From Serratia silvae (GTDB taxonomy: Bacteria > Pseudomonadota > Gammaproteobacteria > Enterobacterales > Enterobacteriaceae), in contig NZ_JAGQDC010000001.1 in NCBI RefSeq assembly GCF_023282985.1, positions 186,001 to 250,000 on the forward strand: DNA of 64,000 nt, given 5' to 3'. The stretch's first letter is position 1. The number at the start of each line of letters is the position of its first letter. Below the pieces are notes generated by a model. That model was not told the DNA's origin, made no database searches, and saw only the letters and a program-made list of their open reading frames with translations. Made by a program: the position numbers and the translations under genes. Of this stretch, positions 1 through 9,817 are shown in pieces.

Positions 1-52
1 CAGTCAGCCATTATGCTTTCTGCGTCTTTCCTATTTCCTCTAACGGTATCTT

Positions 53-1345
53 ATGCATCACGATAATAATCGCCGGCTCAACCGGCAAGATTATAAGACT
101 CTGACGTTGGCTGCCTTGGGCGGTGCGTTGGAGTTTTATGACTTCATCATTTTTGTTTTCTTTGCTGCGGTAATGGGCGATCTGTTCTTCCCGGCGGATA
201 TGCCTGAATGGCTGCGCCAGGTGCAGACCTTCGGTATCTTTGCGGCGGGTTATCTGGCTCGGCCACTGGGCGGCATTATCATGGCGCATTTTGGCGATCT
301 GGTGGGGCGTAAAAAGATGTTCAGCCTGAGCATCCTGCTGATGGCGTTACCGACGCTGGCGATGGGGATGCTGCCCACCTATGCCAATATTGGCATTGCA
401 GCACCGCTGCTGCTGCTGTTGATGCGGGTACTGCAAGGCGCGGCTATCGGTGGTGAAGTCCCTGGAGCCTGGGTGTTTGTGGCGGAGCATGTGCCGCGCA
501 AACGCATTGGATTTGCCTGTGGCACGCTCACGGCTGGCCTGACGGCGGGTATCTTGCTCGGCTCGCTGGTGGCCACCATTATCAATACCACGCTCAGCCA
601 ACAGGCTATTCATGACGGTGGCTGGCGTATCCCGTTCTTCCTGGGCGGCATCTTTGGCCTGTTTGCCATGTATCTGCGCCGTTGGTTGCAGGAAACGCCA
701 ATATTTATCGAGATGCAGACACGTAAGGCGCTGGCGGAAGAGTTGCCGCTGAAATCGGTGGTGATGAATCACCGTAAAGAGATCGCGGTCTCGATGTTGC
801 TGACCTGGCTGTTGTCGGCAGGTATTGTGGTGGTGATCCTGATGACGCCAACCTATCTGCAAAAACAGTTTGGCATAGCCCCGGCGCTGTCACTGCAGGC
901 AAACAGCATCGCTATCATCATGTTGTTTGCTGGCTGTATTGTCTCTGGTTCGGCGGCGGACCGCTTTGGTGCCAGCAAAACCTTTATCGTCGGCAGTTTG
1001 CTGTTGGCGGGGTGCAGTTGGTTGTTCTATCAGTCGGTGGGAATACATCCAGAAATGCTGTTTGCCACCTACGCGCTGGTTGGCTTCAGCGTGGGGATCG
1101 TCGGCGCGGTGCCTTACGTGTTGGTGCGGGCTTTCCCGGCGGAAGTGCGATTTAGCGGGATTTCGTTCTCCTACAACGTGGCATACGCGATTTTTGGTGG
1201 TTTAACTCCGGTATTTGTCACGCTGATCATGAAGTTAACCCCGTTAGCGCCCGCTTACTATATGCTGGCGTTATCGACGCTCGGCCTGCTGCTGGGGATC
1301 TACCTGCGTCGCGACCTGAACAGTGAAAAACCGCTCTTGAACTAA
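53..1345 (+). CDS. MFS transporter, metabolite:H+ symporter type
   Basis: A 430-residue inner-membrane protein with about twelve hydrophobic segments. The loop after the second segment carries the major-facilitator signature GDLVGRKKMF, and RVLQGAAIGGEVPGAW follows in segment 4. This pattern is typical of the metabolite:H+ symporter branch (ProP, ShiA, KgtP, YhjE relatives), which import osmolytes or organic acids with protons. The substrate cannot be read from the sequence. The ATG start has only a weak ribosome site. A strong terminator follows, so it is probably a single-gene unit. It has no counterpart beside dnaK in E. coli, and the gene to its left is outside the window. Confidence 0.85.
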   Translation: MHHDNNRRLNRQDYKTLTLAALGGALEFYDFIIFVFFAAVMGDLFFPADMPEWLRQVQTFGIFAAGYLARPLGGIIMAHFGDLVGRKKMFSLSILLMALPTLAMGMLPTYANIGIAAPLLLLLMRVLQGAAIGGEVPGAWVFVAEHVPRKRIGFACGTLTAGLTAGILLGSLVATIINTTLSQQAIHDGGWRIPFFLGGIFGLFAMYLRRWLQETPIFIEMQTRKALAEELPLKSVVMNHRKEIAVSMLLTWLLSAGIVVVILMTPTYLQKQFGIAPALSLQANSIAIIMLFAGCIVSGSAADRFGASKTFIVGSLLLAGCSWLFYQSVGIHPEMLFATYALVGFSVGIVGAVPYVLVRAFPAEVRFSGISFSYNVAYAIFGGLTPVFVTLIMKLTPLAPAYYMLALSTLGLLLGIYLRRDLNSEKPLLN

Positions 1346-1361
1346 GCGATTTTCGCCCAAT

Positions 1362-1399
1362 AAAAAACCCTGCGATTAAACATCGCAGGGGTTTTTTAT
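1362..1399 (+). terminator. Terminator after the MFS gene (bidirectional)
   Basis: A nine-pair stem (CCCTGCGAT with ATCGCAGGG) is flanked by an A-run on the left and a T-run on the right. It could stop transcription from the MFS gene and from satP on the other strand. Confidence 0.8.
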
Positions 1400-1408
1400 T
1401 TTCATCAT

Positions 1409-1535
1409 ATACCCTATGGATTTCAAGCTGCGGCTAGGCGACAAGCTTACTCATCCCCAGGAGCTTACTTTTGGGTAAGTGACTGGGGTGAGTAAGTGCA
1501 GGTAACAACGCTGCAGTTTGAAAGACGACGGGTAT
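1409..1535 (-). repeat. ERIC repeat (127 bp)
   Basis: The ends are inverted (ATACCC at 1409, GGGTAT at 1530). The centre holds the two ERIC core segments, CCCCAGGAGCTTAC and AAGTGACTGGGGTGAG, around position 1460. Length and core match the enterobacterial repetitive intergenic consensus. Its right edge overlaps the first base of the satP stop codon (read on the minus strand), so it would be transcribed as part of the satP 3' end and could fold into a long hairpin. Confidence 0.93.
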
Positions 1536-2134
1536 CAGGCAGTGACAGCAGCTGGTTTGGTCTGCTGAGCTTCCACCGGGCCGATTGGCAGCACGGTGCG
1601 GCCCAACTGTTCGTTGATCACCTCAGCCATCGCCAGATAGATCGCGCTGGCGCCACAGATGATGCCTTCGTAACCGGCGAACGTCAGGATCGCGTGGTTA
1701 CCGGTGATGTTGCCGATGGCCAGCAGGGCGAACAGCACGGTCAGGCTGGCAAACACGAACTGCAACCCACGGTTGGTGCGCAGCGTGCCGAAGAACATGA
1801 ACAGGGTGAAGACGCCCCACAGTGCAAGGTAGATGCCAAGGACGTTCGCGTCGGTCGGCTCTGCCAGGCCCATACGCGGCAGCAGCAGGATGCCTCCCAG
1901 GCTCAGCCAGAAGCAGCCGTAAGAGGTGAAGGCGGTCAAGCCGAAGGTGTTGCCTTTCTTGAACTCAAGAATACCGGCAAAAATCTGAGCCATGCCACCG
2001 AAGAAAATCCCCATACTGATGATGACGGAAGTCAGTGGGAAAAAGCCTGCGTTGTGCAGGTTCAGCAAGACGGTAGTCATCCCGAAGCCCATCAGACCCA
2101 GGGGACCGGGATTTGCCAACTTGTTGGAGTGCAT
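1535..2134 (-). CDS. satP: Acetate/succinate:proton symporter SatP
   Basis: A 199-residue membrane protein of the AceTr (GPR1/FUN34/YaaH) family. It has six hydrophobic segments, and the family signature [14 protein letters not shown] is at residues 8-21. It closely resembles E. coli SatP (188 aa), which takes up acetate and succinate. The C-terminal tail after residue 185 ([13 protein letters not shown]) is longer than in E. coli, and its stop codon is overlapped by an ERIC element. The start is supported by a GAGGA ribosome site. The position just before dnaK is conserved with E. coli. It is transcribed divergently from dnaK. Confidence 0.93.
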   Translation of the reverse strand: MHSNKLANPGPLGLMGFGMTTVLLNLHNAGFFPLTSVIISMGIFFGGMAQIFAGILEFKKGNTFGLTAFTSYGCFWLSLGGILLLPRMGLAEPTDANVLGIYLALWGVFTLFMFFGTLRTNRGLQFVFASLTVLFALLAIGNITGNHAILTFAGYEGIICGASAIYLAMAEVINEQLGRTVLPIGPVEAQQTKPAAVTA

Positions 2135-2303
2135 ATGTCCTCTGCGATAACAGAATTGTAACGAAAATGGATAGGTAATTTAATAATTGGTCTGAATGGC
2201 CGAAAAACCCATAACTTCCATCAGAGCGCGCGGCATCATAATGATCCCCACGTCAGGAAACAATGATCTGGCTGCGGATAAAAACGAAATTTTTTTTGCC
2301 CTG

Positions 2304-2334
2304 CCCCTTGATGCTGGTGTGGATGGCCCCATCT
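2304..2334 (+). promoter_or_regulatory. dnaK P1 heat-shock (sigma-32) promoter
   Basis: CCCCTTGAT at 2304-2312 is the -35 element and CCCCATCT at 2327-2334 the -10 element, 14 bases apart. This fits the sigma-32 consensus (CTTGAA, then CCCCATNT) and the arrangement of E. coli dnaK P1. Transcription would start near 2341. The rest of the 323-base satP-dnaK gap shows nothing else that I recognise. Confidence 0.88.
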
Positions 2335-2383
2335 TATTGGCAACCGCAGTTGCTGACCGCGGGTAACACTGAGATGCCGGGCA

Positions 2384-2410
2384 GTTGAAAAGCAAAAAAA
2401 CGCCCGCATA
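2384..2410 (+). promoter_or_regulatory. dnaK P2 heat-shock (sigma-32) promoter
   Basis: GTTGAA at 2384-2389 and CCCGCATA at 2403-2410 are spaced by 13 bases. They match the second sigma-32 promoter of E. coli dnaK in position and sequence. The -10 element departs more from consensus than that of P1. Confidence 0.7.
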
Positions 2411-2457
2411 TAGTTAGCAACCTGACCGATTATGAATTTATTAGTGGAGATGTTTAG

Positions 2458-4371
2458 ATGGGCAAAATTATTGGTATCGACCTGGGTACAACCAACTCTT
2501 GTGTAGCAATTATGGATGGTGGCAAGGCGCGCGTGCTGGAGAATGCCGAAGGCGATCGCACCACTCCTTCAATCATCGCATATACCCAGGATGGTGAAAT
2601 TCTGGTTGGCCAGCCTGCTAAGCGTCAGGCTGTTACTAACCCACAAAATACCCTGTTTGCGATCAAGCGCCTGATTGGCCGTCGTTTCCAGGATGAAGAA
2701 GCACAGCGTGACAAGGCTATCATGCCTTACAGCATCGTCGCTGCCGATAACGGTGACGCCTGGTTGGAAGTGAAGGGCCAGAGAATGGCACCACCGCAGA
2801 TCTCTGCGGAAGTTCTGAAGAAAATGAAGAAAACGGCGGAAGATTACCTGGGTGAGCCGGTAACTGAAGCGGTTATCACCGTTCCTGCCTACTTCAACGA
2901 TGCTCAGCGTCAGGCAACCAAAGATGCTGGCCGTATCGCAGGTCTGGAAGTAAAACGTATCATTAACGAACCGACTGCTGCGGCCCTGGCTTATGGCCTG
3001 GACAAAGAAGTGGGCAACCGTACCATCGCGGTTTATGACCTGGGTGGCGGTACTTTCGATATCTCAATTATTGAGATCGACGAAGTTGATGGTGAAAAAA
3101 CCTTCGAAGTTCTGGCTACCAACGGTGATACCCACCTGGGTGGTGAAGACTTCGACAGCCGCCTGATCAACTATCTGGTGGAAGAGTTCAAAAAAGAGCA
3201 GGGCATGGATCTGCGCAATGATCCGTTGGCGATGCAGCGTCTGAAAGAAGCCGCTGAAAAAGCCAAGATCGAGCTGTCTTCTGCTCAGCAGACCGACGTC
3301 AACCTGCCGTACATCACTGCAGATGGCAGCGGTCCAAAGCACATGAACATCAAAGTGACCCGTGCAAAACTCGAGTCGCTGGTAGAAGATTTGGTTGCCC
3401 GCTCTATCGAGCCGTTGAAAGTGGCACTGAAAGATGCAGGCCTGTCGGTTTCTGATATTCAGGACGTGATCCTGGTCGGTGGCCAGACCCGTATGCCTAT
3501 GGTTCAGAAGAAAGTTGCTGACTTCTTCGGTAAAGAACCACGTAAAGACGTTAACCCGGACGAAGCGGTTGCTGTTGGTGCTGCGGTTCAGGGCGGTGTG
3601 TTGGCCGGTGATGTGAAAGACGTATTGCTGCTGGACGTTACCCCACTGTCACTGGGTATCGAAACCATGGGCAGCGTAATGACGCCGCTGATCACCAAAA
3701 ACACCACTATCCCGACCAAGCACAGCCAGGTGTTCTCTACTGCCGAAGACAACCAGGCAGCGGTAACCATCCATGTGCTGCAGGGTGAGCGTAAGCGTGC
3801 CAATGACAACAAGTCACTGGGCCAGTTCAACCTGGACGGCATTCAGCCGGCACCACGCGGTATGGCGCAGATCGAAGTCACCTTCGATATCGACGCCGAT
3901 GGTATTCTGCACGTGTCTGCGAAAGACAAGAACACCGGCCGTGAGCAGAAGATCACCATCAAGGCGTCTTCTGGTCTGAACGAAGAAGAAATCCAGAAAA
4001 TGGTACGCGATGCTGAAGTGAACGCTGAAGCTGACCGTAAGTTTGAAGAACTGGTGCAAACTCGTAACCAGGCGGATCACCTGATCCACGGTACCCGTAA
4101 GCAGTTGGAAGAAGCAGGCGAGCAATTGCCAGCCGAAGACAAAACGGCTATCGAAGCGGCGCTGAAAGATCTGGAAGCTGCGGTGAAAGGCGAAGATAAA
4201 GCTGAAATCGAAGCGAAAACCCAGGCTCTGGTGCAGGTTTCCGGCAAGCTGTTGGAAATGGCTCAGGCGCAAGCACAAGCACAGGGTGCTGATGCTGGTG
4301 CAGACAACGCGGCGCAGAAAGATGACGACGTAGTTGATGCCGAGTTTGAAGAAGTGAAAGACAAAAAATAA
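2458..4371 (+). CDS. dnaK: Chaperone DnaK (Hsp70)
   Basis: This is the 637-residue cytoplasmic Hsp70 that binds unfolded polypeptides in an ATP cycle with DnaJ and GrpE, and that also destabilises sigma-32. Visible features are the phosphate-1 loop [10 protein letters not shown] near the N-terminus, the phosphate-2 region [11 protein letters not shown] near residue 195 with the autophosphorylated threonine, the interdomain linker [12 protein letters not shown] near residue 390, and the acidic tail ending EFEEVKDKK. Length equals that of E. coli DnaK (638). It is the first gene of dnaK-dnaJ and follows two sigma-32 promoters. The start has a GGAG site 10 bases upstream. Confidence 0.99.
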   Translation: MGKIIGIDLGTTNSCVAIMDGGKARVLENAEGDRTTPSIIAYTQDGEILVGQPAKRQAVTNPQNTLFAIKRLIGRRFQDEEAQRDKAIMPYSIVAADNGDAWLEVKGQRMAPPQISAEVLKKMKKTAEDYLGEPVTEAVITVPAYFNDAQRQATKDAGRIAGLEVKRIINEPTAAALAYGLDKEVGNRTIAVYDLGGGTFDISIIEIDEVDGEKTFEVLATNGDTHLGGEDFDSRLINYLVEEFKKEQGMDLRNDPLAMQRLKEAAEKAKIELSSAQQTDVNLPYITADGSGPKHMNIKVTRAKLESLVEDLVARSIEPLKVALKDAGLSVSDIQDVILVGGQTRMPMVQKKVADFFGKEPRKDVNPDEAVAVGAAVQGGVLAGDVKDVLLLDVTPLSLGIETMGSVMTPLITKNTTIPTKHSQVFSTAEDNQAAVTIHVLQGERKRANDNKSLGQFNLDGIQPAPRGMAQIEVTFDIDADGILHVSAKDKNTGREQKITIKASSGLNEEEIQKMVRDAEVNAEADRKFEELVQTRNQADHLIHGTRKQLEEAGEQLPAEDKTAIEAALKDLEAAVKGEDKAEIEAKTQALVQVSGKLLEMAQAQAQAQGADAGADNAAQKDDDVVDAEFEEVKDKK

Positions 4372-4420
4372 TAGCCCTTAAGCGGGCACGGTGCGGCCAC
4401 AGGCCGTAACCGGAAACCAG

Positions 4421-4452
4421 CACGGGCGTCGAGGCAACTCTACGCCCGTGCA
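4421..4452 (+). other. dnaK-dnaJ intercistronic hairpin
   Basis: GCACGGGCGT pairs with ACGCCCGTGC across a 12-base loop, a ten-pair GC-rich stem inside the 105-base spacer. There is no T-run, so it is more likely to stabilise or partly attenuate the message than to end it. It would help explain why dnaJ is usually less abundant than dnaK (inference). Confidence 0.6.
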
Positions 4453-4476
4453 CGCATGTTAAGGGTAAGAGAAATA

Positions 4477-5607
4477 ATGGCGAAGAGAGATTATTACGAG
4501 GTGCTCGGCGTTGCCAAGACGGCAGACGAGCGCGAAATCAAAAAGGCGTATAAGCGCCTGGCGATGAAGTATCACCCTGATCGTAATCAGGAAAAAGACG
4601 CCGAAAGCCAGTTTAAAGAGGTCAAGGAAGCCTACGAGATCCTGACCGACGATCAAAAACGTGCCGCCTATGATCAATACGGTCATGCCGCTTTTGAGCA
4701 AGGTGGTATGGGCGGCGGTGGTGGTTTTGGCGGCGGCGGTGCCGACTTCAGCGACATCTTTGGCGACGTGTTTGGCGATATCTTTGGCGGCGGACGCCGT
4801 CAACGTGCCAGCCGTGGATCCGATTTGCGTTACAACATGGATCTGACGCTGGAAGAAGCCGTGCGTGGCGTGACCAAAGAGATCCGTATTCCAACGCTGG
4901 AAGAGTGTGATGTCTGCCATGGCAACGGTGCCAAGCCGGGCAGTTCGCCGGCAACCTGTCCAACCTGTCATGGTCAGGGTCAGGTGCAGATGCGGCAAGG
5001 GTTCTTCACCGTGCAGCAGGCTTGTCCGCACTGCCACGGACGTGGCCAGATCATCAAGGATCCTTGCAACAAATGTCACGGTCATGGCCGCGTAGAAAAA
5101 TCCAAAACCCTATCGGTGAAAATCCCGGCAGGTGTGGATACTGGCGACCGCATCCGCTTGGCGGGTGAAGGTGAAGCTGGTGAACACGGAGCACCGGCAG
5201 GCGATCTGTACGTTCAGGTTCAGGTGAGTGCTCACCCGATCTTCGAACGTGAAGGCAATAACCTGTACTGCGAAGTGCCGATCAACTTTGCTATGGCTGC
5301 CTTGGGTGGTGAGATTGAAGTGCCAACGCTGGATGGCCGCGTCAAGCTGAAAGTCCCGGCGGAAACCCAAACCGGTAAACTGTTCCGCATGCGTGGAAAA
5401 GGGGTGAAATCGGTACGGGGTGGCAGCCAGGGTGACCTGCTGTGCCGCGTGGTGGTAGAAACGCCGGTAAGCCTGAATGAGAAGCAGAAGCAGCTGCTCA
5501 AAGAGCTCGAAGAGAGCCTGGGTGGCCCTTCAGGTGATAAAAATAGCCCGCGTTCGAAAAGCTTCTTCGACGGCGTGAAAAAGTTTTTTGACGACCTGAC
5601 TCGTTAA
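4477..5607 (+). CDS. dnaJ: Chaperone DnaJ (Hsp40)
   Basis: A 376-residue co-chaperone that delivers substrates to DnaK and stimulates its ATPase. The J domain covers residues 1-70 with the HPD motif at 33-35. A Gly/Phe-rich linker follows at about 75-110. Four CxxCxGxG zinc motifs ([32 protein letters not shown]) come next, then the C-terminal substrate domain. Length is identical to E. coli DnaJ. The reading frame extends seven codons upstream, but [11 protein letters not shown] is the family start. It is co-transcribed with dnaK. Confidence 0.99.
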   Translation: MAKRDYYEVLGVAKTADEREIKKAYKRLAMKYHPDRNQEKDAESQFKEVKEAYEILTDDQKRAAYDQYGHAAFEQGGMGGGGGFGGGGADFSDIFGDVFGDIFGGGRRQRASRGSDLRYNMDLTLEEAVRGVTKEIRIPTLEECDVCHGNGAKPGSSPATCPTCHGQGQVQMRQGFFTVQQACPHCHGRGQIIKDPCNKCHGHGRVEKSKTLSVKIPAGVDTGDRIRLAGEGEAGEHGAPAGDLYVQVQVSAHPIFEREGNNLYCEVPINFAMAALGGEIEVPTLDGRVKLKVPAETQTGKLFRMRGKGVKSVRGGSQGDLLCRVVVETPVSLNEKQKQLLKELEESLGGPSGDKNSPRSKSFFDGVKKFFDDLTR

Positions 5608-5634
5608 TCAACGCTTCCCTCGCGTTTATCCTCA

Positions 5635-5661
5635 AACCCCGGTCACCCAAGCCGGGGTTTT
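5635..5661 (+). terminator. dnaKJ operon terminator
   Basis: An AACCCCGG / CCGGGGTT stem is followed by a T-run, 28 bases after the dnaJ stop codon. Confidence 0.88.
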
Positions 5662-5829
5662 TCTTTGCTGCAAAACTCCTTGTCTATATCCATATAAAAA
5701 ATGTGACATAAGACCTTCATTGATCGGTTTTTTCGAGTTGTTTTGCATTTATAAACTGCTTTTTTCGATGTTACTCCTCACCTATACTCTGCGAATTATC
5801 TGGAAACCTATTACCGGGAGTGACGTACT

Positions 5830-6996
5830 GTGACTACTATTATTCGTCAATTTTTGCGTCAAGAAGCCGCTGGCGGCATTATTCTGATCGCTGCCGCCGT
5901 GGTGGCATTGATCATGGCTAATACCCCCGTACAGGGGCTGTATCAGGCCTTTCTAAACTTACCTGTGGCGGTCAGTATCGCCTCGCTGGAAATTGCCAAA
6001 CCGCTGCTGCTGTGGATTAACGATGGTTTAATGGCCATCTTCTTCCTGGTGGTCGGGCTTGAAGTCAAACGTGAGCTGATGCAAGGCTCGTTGGCCGGGC
6101 GTGACAAGGCCATCTTCCCGGCGATTGCTGCGTTGGGTGGCATGTTGGCGCCGGCGCTGATCTATCTGCTGTTCAACGGTGCCGATGAGGTGACTCGTCA
6201 GGGCTGGGCGATCCCGGCAGCAACGGATATTGCCTTTGCCTTGGGTGTGATGGCATTGCTAGGCAACCGTGTGCCGACCAGCCTGAAAGTTTTCCTGCTG
6301 GCCTTGGCAATTATTGATGACCTCGGGGTTATCATCATTATCGCGCTGTTCTACACCCATCAGGTCTCAATGGTGGCGCTGGGCGTTGCGGCTGCGGCGA
6401 TGGTGGTGTTGGCCGTGATGAACTGGCGGGGCGTAGGCAAGACCTCGCTGTATATGATGGTTGGATTGGTGCTGTGGGTGGCGATCCTCAAGTCAGGTGT
6501 TCACGCTACCCTGGCGGGGGTGATTGTCGGCTTTATGATCCCGCTGAACGCCAAGAGTGAGCCTTCACCCTCTGAAACCTTGGAGCATGAGCTGCACCCT
6601 TGGGTCGCCTTCCTGATCCTGCCGTTGTTTGCCTTTGCCAACGCGGGCGTGTCGTTGCAAGGGGTGTCTCTGAGTGGATTGACTTCACTGTTGCCGCTGG
6701 GGATTGCTGCCGGGCTGTTTATCGGCAAGCCGCTGGGGATTTTCGTCTTCTGCTGGTTGGCGGTAAAGCTGGGGATCGCCCGTTTGCCGCAGGATATCGG
6801 CTTTAAACAGGTGTTTGCCGTGGCCGTGCTCTGTGGTATTGGTTTCACCATGTCGATTTTTATTGCTTCATTGGCCTTTGCCGATGCGGATGTGGCTCTC
6901 AGTACCTATGCCAAATTAGGCATACTATTGGGATCGACGAGCGCTGCGGTAGTGGGTTACGGTCTGTTGCGTTTAACCTTGCCGCGCGGTCGATAA
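5830..6996 (+). CDS. nhaA: Na+/H+ antiporter NhaA
   Basis: A 388-residue inner-membrane antiporter that exchanges two protons for one sodium ion and protects against salt and alkaline pH. The ion-binding aspartates are conserved: D133 in ATDIAF and D163-D164 in AIIDDLG, at the same numbering as E. coli NhaA. About twelve hydrophobic segments are present. The start codon is GTG, as in E. coli, with CGGGAG upstream. The next gene, nhaR, encodes its activator, which is consistent with sodium-induced expression. I see no candidate NhaR box with certainty. Confidence 0.97.
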   Translation: MTTIIRQFLRQEAAGGIILIAAAVVALIMANTPVQGLYQAFLNLPVAVSIASLEIAKPLLLWINDGLMAIFFLVVGLEVKRELMQGSLAGRDKAIFPAIAALGGMLAPALIYLLFNGADEVTRQGWAIPAATDIAFALGVMALLGNRVPTSLKVFLLALAIIDDLGVIIIIALFYTHQVSMVALGVAAAAMVVLAVMNWRGVGKTSLYMMVGLVLWVAILKSGVHATLAGVIVGFMIPLNAKSEPSPSETLEHELHPWVAFLILPLFAFANAGVSLQGVSLSGLTSLLPLGIAAGLFIGKPLGIFVFCWLAVKLGIARLPQDIGFKQVFAVAVLCGIGFTMSIFIASLAFADADVALSTYAKLGILLGSTSAAVVGYGLLRLTLPRGR

Positions 6997-7183
6997 CCCT
7001 TATGGTTAATCCCTTGTCTGAGAAGGGGTATTATAGTGGTAAATGCAGCGCGGTGGTGTAAGCCGCGCTGATTGTTTGGTTTGGGATTAAAGATAGCGTT
7101 GTGTTATCCGAAATTAACGATAGGGAGTTTGTCGCTCATCACGGCAGACCGTTTGCCGATGAGAAACCTAAGGAGAGAACGTT

Positions 7184-8083
7184 TTGAGAATGTCACATAT
7201 CAACTTTAACCATTTGTATTACTTCTGGCAGGTCTGCAAGGAGGGGTCGGTCGTAGGTGCGGCAGAAGCTTTGTTCCTCACGCCGCAGACCATCACCGGC
7301 CAAATCAAGGCGCTGGAAGAACGGCTCAACGGTAAGCTGTTCAAACGCCAGGGGCGCGGTCTGGTGCCTTCCGAACTGGGTCAACTGGTGTTCCGCTATG
7401 CCGACAAGATGTTTATGCTCAGCCAGGAAATGCTGGATATCGTCAACTATCGCAAGGAGTCCAACCTGTTGTTTGACGTTGGCGTCGCGGATGCGCTATC
7501 TAAACGTCTGGTCAGCCAGGTATTGGAAACCGCGGTGGTGGTGGACAACGAGCAAATCCACCTGCGCTGCTTTGAATCAACCCATGAGATGCTGCTTGAG
7601 CAGCTGAGCCAGCATAAGCTGGATATGATCCTGTCGGATTGCCCGGTTGACTCCAGCCAGCAGGAAGGTTTGTTTTCGCTAAAGCTGGGCGAGTGTGGGG
7701 TCAGTTTCTTCTGTCGTCAGCCAATACCCGATTTGCCGTTCCCTGCCTGTCTGGAACAGCGCCGCTTGCTGATCCCGGGAAGACGTTCGATGCTGGGACG
7801 CAAATTGCTTAACTGGTTCAATACTCAGGGTATCAAGGTCGAGATACTGGGGGAGTTTGACGATGCGGCGCTGATGAAAGCTTTCGGCCTGTACCACAAT
7901 GCGATCTTCGTGGCACCAACGTTGTATGCGCTGGATACCTATAGCGATGATGACGTGGTAGAGATCGGACGTGTCGACAGTGTGCAGGAAGAGTATTACA
8001 TCATTTTTGCCGAGCGAATGATCCAGCACCCGGCGGTACAGCGGGTATGCAACAAGGACTTCTCGGCGCTGTTCGCGCTGTAG
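7184..8083 (+). CDS. nhaR: LysR-family activator NhaR
   Basis: A 299-residue LysR-type regulator. The N-terminal winged helix-turn-helix covers residues 3-62 (helix-turn-helix around [24 protein letters not shown]), followed by a co-inducer domain. It resembles E. coli NhaR, which activates nhaA in response to sodium. The start is probably TTG at 7184: AGGAG lies eight bases upstream, and this gives MRMSHIN, matching E. coli MSMSHIN. An ATG at 7190 is the alternative. It lies downstream of nhaA on the same strand and converges with rpsT at a shared terminator. Confidence 0.95.
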   Translation: MRMSHINFNHLYYFWQVCKEGSVVGAAEALFLTPQTITGQIKALEERLNGKLFKRQGRGLVPSELGQLVFRYADKMFMLSQEMLDIVNYRKESNLLFDVGVADALSKRLVSQVLETAVVVDNEQIHLRCFESTHEMLLEQLSQHKLDMILSDCPVDSSQQEGLFSLKLGECGVSFFCRQPIPDLPFPACLEQRRLLIPGRRSMLGRKLLNWFNTQGIKVEILGEFDDAALMKAFGLYHNAIFVAPTLYALDTYSDDDVVEIGRVDSVQEEYYIIFAERMIQHPAVQRVCNKDFSALFAL

Positions 8084-8100
8084 GCTTGAACGTCAGGCGT

Positions 8101-8128
8101 AAAAAAACCGGCCGAGGCCGGTTTTTTT
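8101..8128. terminator. Bidirectional terminator between nhaR and rpsT
   Basis: AACCGGCC / GGCCGGTT stem with an A-run on the left and a T-run on the right. It serves nhaR on the plus strand and rpsT on the minus strand. Confidence 0.92.
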
Positions 8129-8149
8129 AACAAGCACACAACGAAATGC

Positions 8150-8413
8150 TTATTGCATTGCGTTGATACGCGCCGCCAAGTTTGACTTATGACGCGCTGC
8201 TTTGTTTTTGTGGATCAGGCCTTTAGCAGCCTGGCGATCCACAAGTGGTTGCATTACGAGGAATGCGTTTTGTGCTGCGTCTTTGTCGCCAGCTGCGATA
8301 GCTGCGTCAACCTTCTTAATGAAGGTACGCACCATTGAGCGACGGCTAGCGTTATGCTTGCGACGTTTCTCAGACTGTATGGCGCGTTTCTTAGCTGATT
8401 TGATATTAGCCAA
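8150..8413 (-). CDS. rpsT: 30S ribosomal protein S20
   Basis: An 87-residue basic primary 16S-binding protein, beginning (M)[20 protein letters not shown] and near-identical to E. coli S20, also 87 residues. The start is a UUG codon at 8413, preceded by GGGAG. E. coli rpsT likewise uses UUG, which there takes part in translational autoregulation. The open frame continues upstream to 8446, but those codons lie in the leader. Two promoters lie upstream, and a bidirectional terminator lies 20 bases downstream. Confidence 0.98.
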   Translation of the reverse strand: MANIKSAKKRAIQSEKRRKHNASRRSMVRTFIKKVDAAIAAGDKDAAQNAFLVMQPLVDRQAAKGLIHKNKAARHKSNLAARINAMQ

Positions 8414-8460
8414 GGTCCAACTCCCAAATATATATATTGAGGACAATTCAAAGGCCGAGG

Positions 8461-8489
8461 AATATGCCCTTTTAGCCTTCGTTTGTCAA
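8461..8489 (-). promoter_or_regulatory. rpsT proximal promoter (P2)
   Basis: On the minus strand TTGACA (8489-8484) and CATATT (8466-8461) are 17 bases apart. They are followed by a GC-rich discriminator (CCTCGGCC), the hallmark of stringently controlled ribosomal promoters. This stretch is strikingly conserved with E. coli rpsT P2 as I recall it. Confidence 0.88.
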
Positions 8490-8551
8490 TGGATTTGTGC
8501 AAATAAGCGCCGTTTGTACGGGCGGCACTTGCTACGTTGTGATGGCGCAGG

Positions 8552-8580
8552 ATTTTACCAGCTTCAGCCATGGGAATACA
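8552..8580 (-). promoter_or_regulatory. rpsT distal promoter (P1), extended -10
   Basis: On the minus strand TAAAAT (8557-8552) is preceded by TGG, giving an extended -10. A GC-rich discriminator (CCTGCGCC) follows. No good -35 element is visible. Confidence 0.55.
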
Positions 8581-8848
8581 GTGTTTCACGAGAAAAATCG
8601 CCATGTGATTTGCATCACAGTCTGCAAGCTGTTGGTCCTGGTGGGTTATCCCCCGTCTTTCAAGCGTCGGCCAGAAGCCACGCTCGCTATCAGCGGGCTA
8701 ATATACCACGCATTGGGCCAGATAAACGGTGGTTAAGGCGATTATCCTCCGGTATGGTATGACTATTACATCAAAGGAACCAATCGCGGGTTAACCTTGA
8801 CCGCTGTACAAGGTATAATCCGCCGATTTCCACTGTGTTGGGCCAGCT
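8581..8848. other. rest of the rpsT-ribF gap
   Basis: No credible gene. An open frame at 8202-8762 resembles part of E. coli YaaY, but only across the rpsT P1 promoter, so the match is better explained by promoter conservation. The ribF promoter should lie in the last 100 bases; I could not assign it firmly. Confidence 0.5.
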
Positions 8849-9787
8849 ATGCAGCTAATTCGCGGCATCCATAATATCCGGGCACGCCACCGTGGCTGCG
8901 TGCTCACCATCGGCAACTTTGACGGCGTTCATCGCGGTCATAAGGCGCTGTTGGGGCAGTTGAAGCAGGAAGGGCGACGCCTGGGGCTGCCGGTAATCGT
9001 TATGATCTTTGAGCCACAGCCGCTGGAACTGTTTGCCGCGGATAAGGCTCCGGCCCGCCTCACGCGTTTGCGTGACAAAGCCAAATATCTGGCGCAGGCC
9101 GGGGTTGATTACCTGTTGTGCGTCAAGTTTGATCCCCGCTTTGCCGCCCATACCGCTCAGGCATTCGTTGCCGAGTTGCTGGTCGAAAAGCTGGGGGTAA
9201 AATTCCTGATGGTGGGGGATGATTTCCGCTTTGGTGCTGGCCGTCAGGGGGATTTCCCGTTGTTACAGCTTGCCGGGCAAGAATTCGGCTTTGAGGTCGT
9301 CAGCACACCAAGCTTCCGTGAAGGCGACCTGCGCATCAGCAGCACCGCCATCCGCAATGCGCTGCGTGATGATGATTTGCCACTGGCAGAAACCCTGCTG
9401 GGGCATCCTTACAGTATTTCCGGGCGCGTAGTGCATGGCGATGAACTGGGGCGAACCATTGGTTTCCCAACCGCCAACCTGCCGCTCAAACGCCTGGTTG
9501 CCCCGGTGAAAGGGGTGTATGCCGTCGATGTGTATGGCCTGGGTCCCGAGCCTTTGCCGGGCGTGGCCAATATCGGCACCCGCCCTACGGTGGCAGGCGT
9601 ACGTCAGCAGTTGGAAGTGCATCTGCTGGATGTAACCATGGATCTTTACGGGCGCCACCTGGATGTGGTGCTACGCGCAAAATTGCGCAATGAACAGCGT
9701 TTTGCTTCGCTCGATGCGCTAAAGCAGCAAATCGCCAATGATGTGGTGACGGCCCGGACGTTCTTCGGGCTACAGACACCGGCTTAA
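8849..9787 (+). CDS. ribF: Bifunctional riboflavin kinase / FAD synthetase
   Basis: A 312-residue cytoplasmic enzyme that phosphorylates riboflavin to FMN and adenylylates FMN to FAD. The N-terminal nucleotidyltransferase domain shows TIGNFDGVHRGHKALL at residues 20-35 and the second motif ISSTAIR near residue 165. The C-terminal riboflavin-kinase domain carries GRTIGFPTANL near residue 207. Length matches E. coli RibF (313). It is the first gene of the ribF-ileS-lspA-fkpB-ispH cluster, 30 bases before ileS. Confidence 0.98.
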   Translation: MQLIRGIHNIRARHRGCVLTIGNFDGVHRGHKALLGQLKQEGRRLGLPVIVMIFEPQPLELFAADKAPARLTRLRDKAKYLAQAGVDYLLCVKFDPRFAAHTAQAFVAELLVEKLGVKFLMVGDDFRFGAGRQGDFPLLQLAGQEFGFEVVSTPSFREGDLRISSTAIRNALRDDDLPLAETLLGHPYSISGRVVHGDELGRTIGFPTANLPLKRLVAPVKGVYAVDVYGLGPEPLPGVANIGTRPTVAGVRQQLEVHLLDVTMDLYGRHLDVVLRAKLRNEQRFASLDALKQQIANDVVTARTFFGLQTPA

Positions 9788-9817
9788 TCTACGAACCGAA
9801 ACGAGATCGAGAATCTA

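Noticed and set aside
8640-8670. Fragment resembling an ERIC end (CCCGTCTTTCAAGC)
   Set aside because: No matching inverted end is found about 125 bases away and there is no core.
8497-8762. Possible yaaY-like gene between rpsT and ribF
   Set aside because: Similarity to E. coli YaaY covers only the stretch that forms the rpsT P1 promoter on the other strand, and the rest of the frame does not match.
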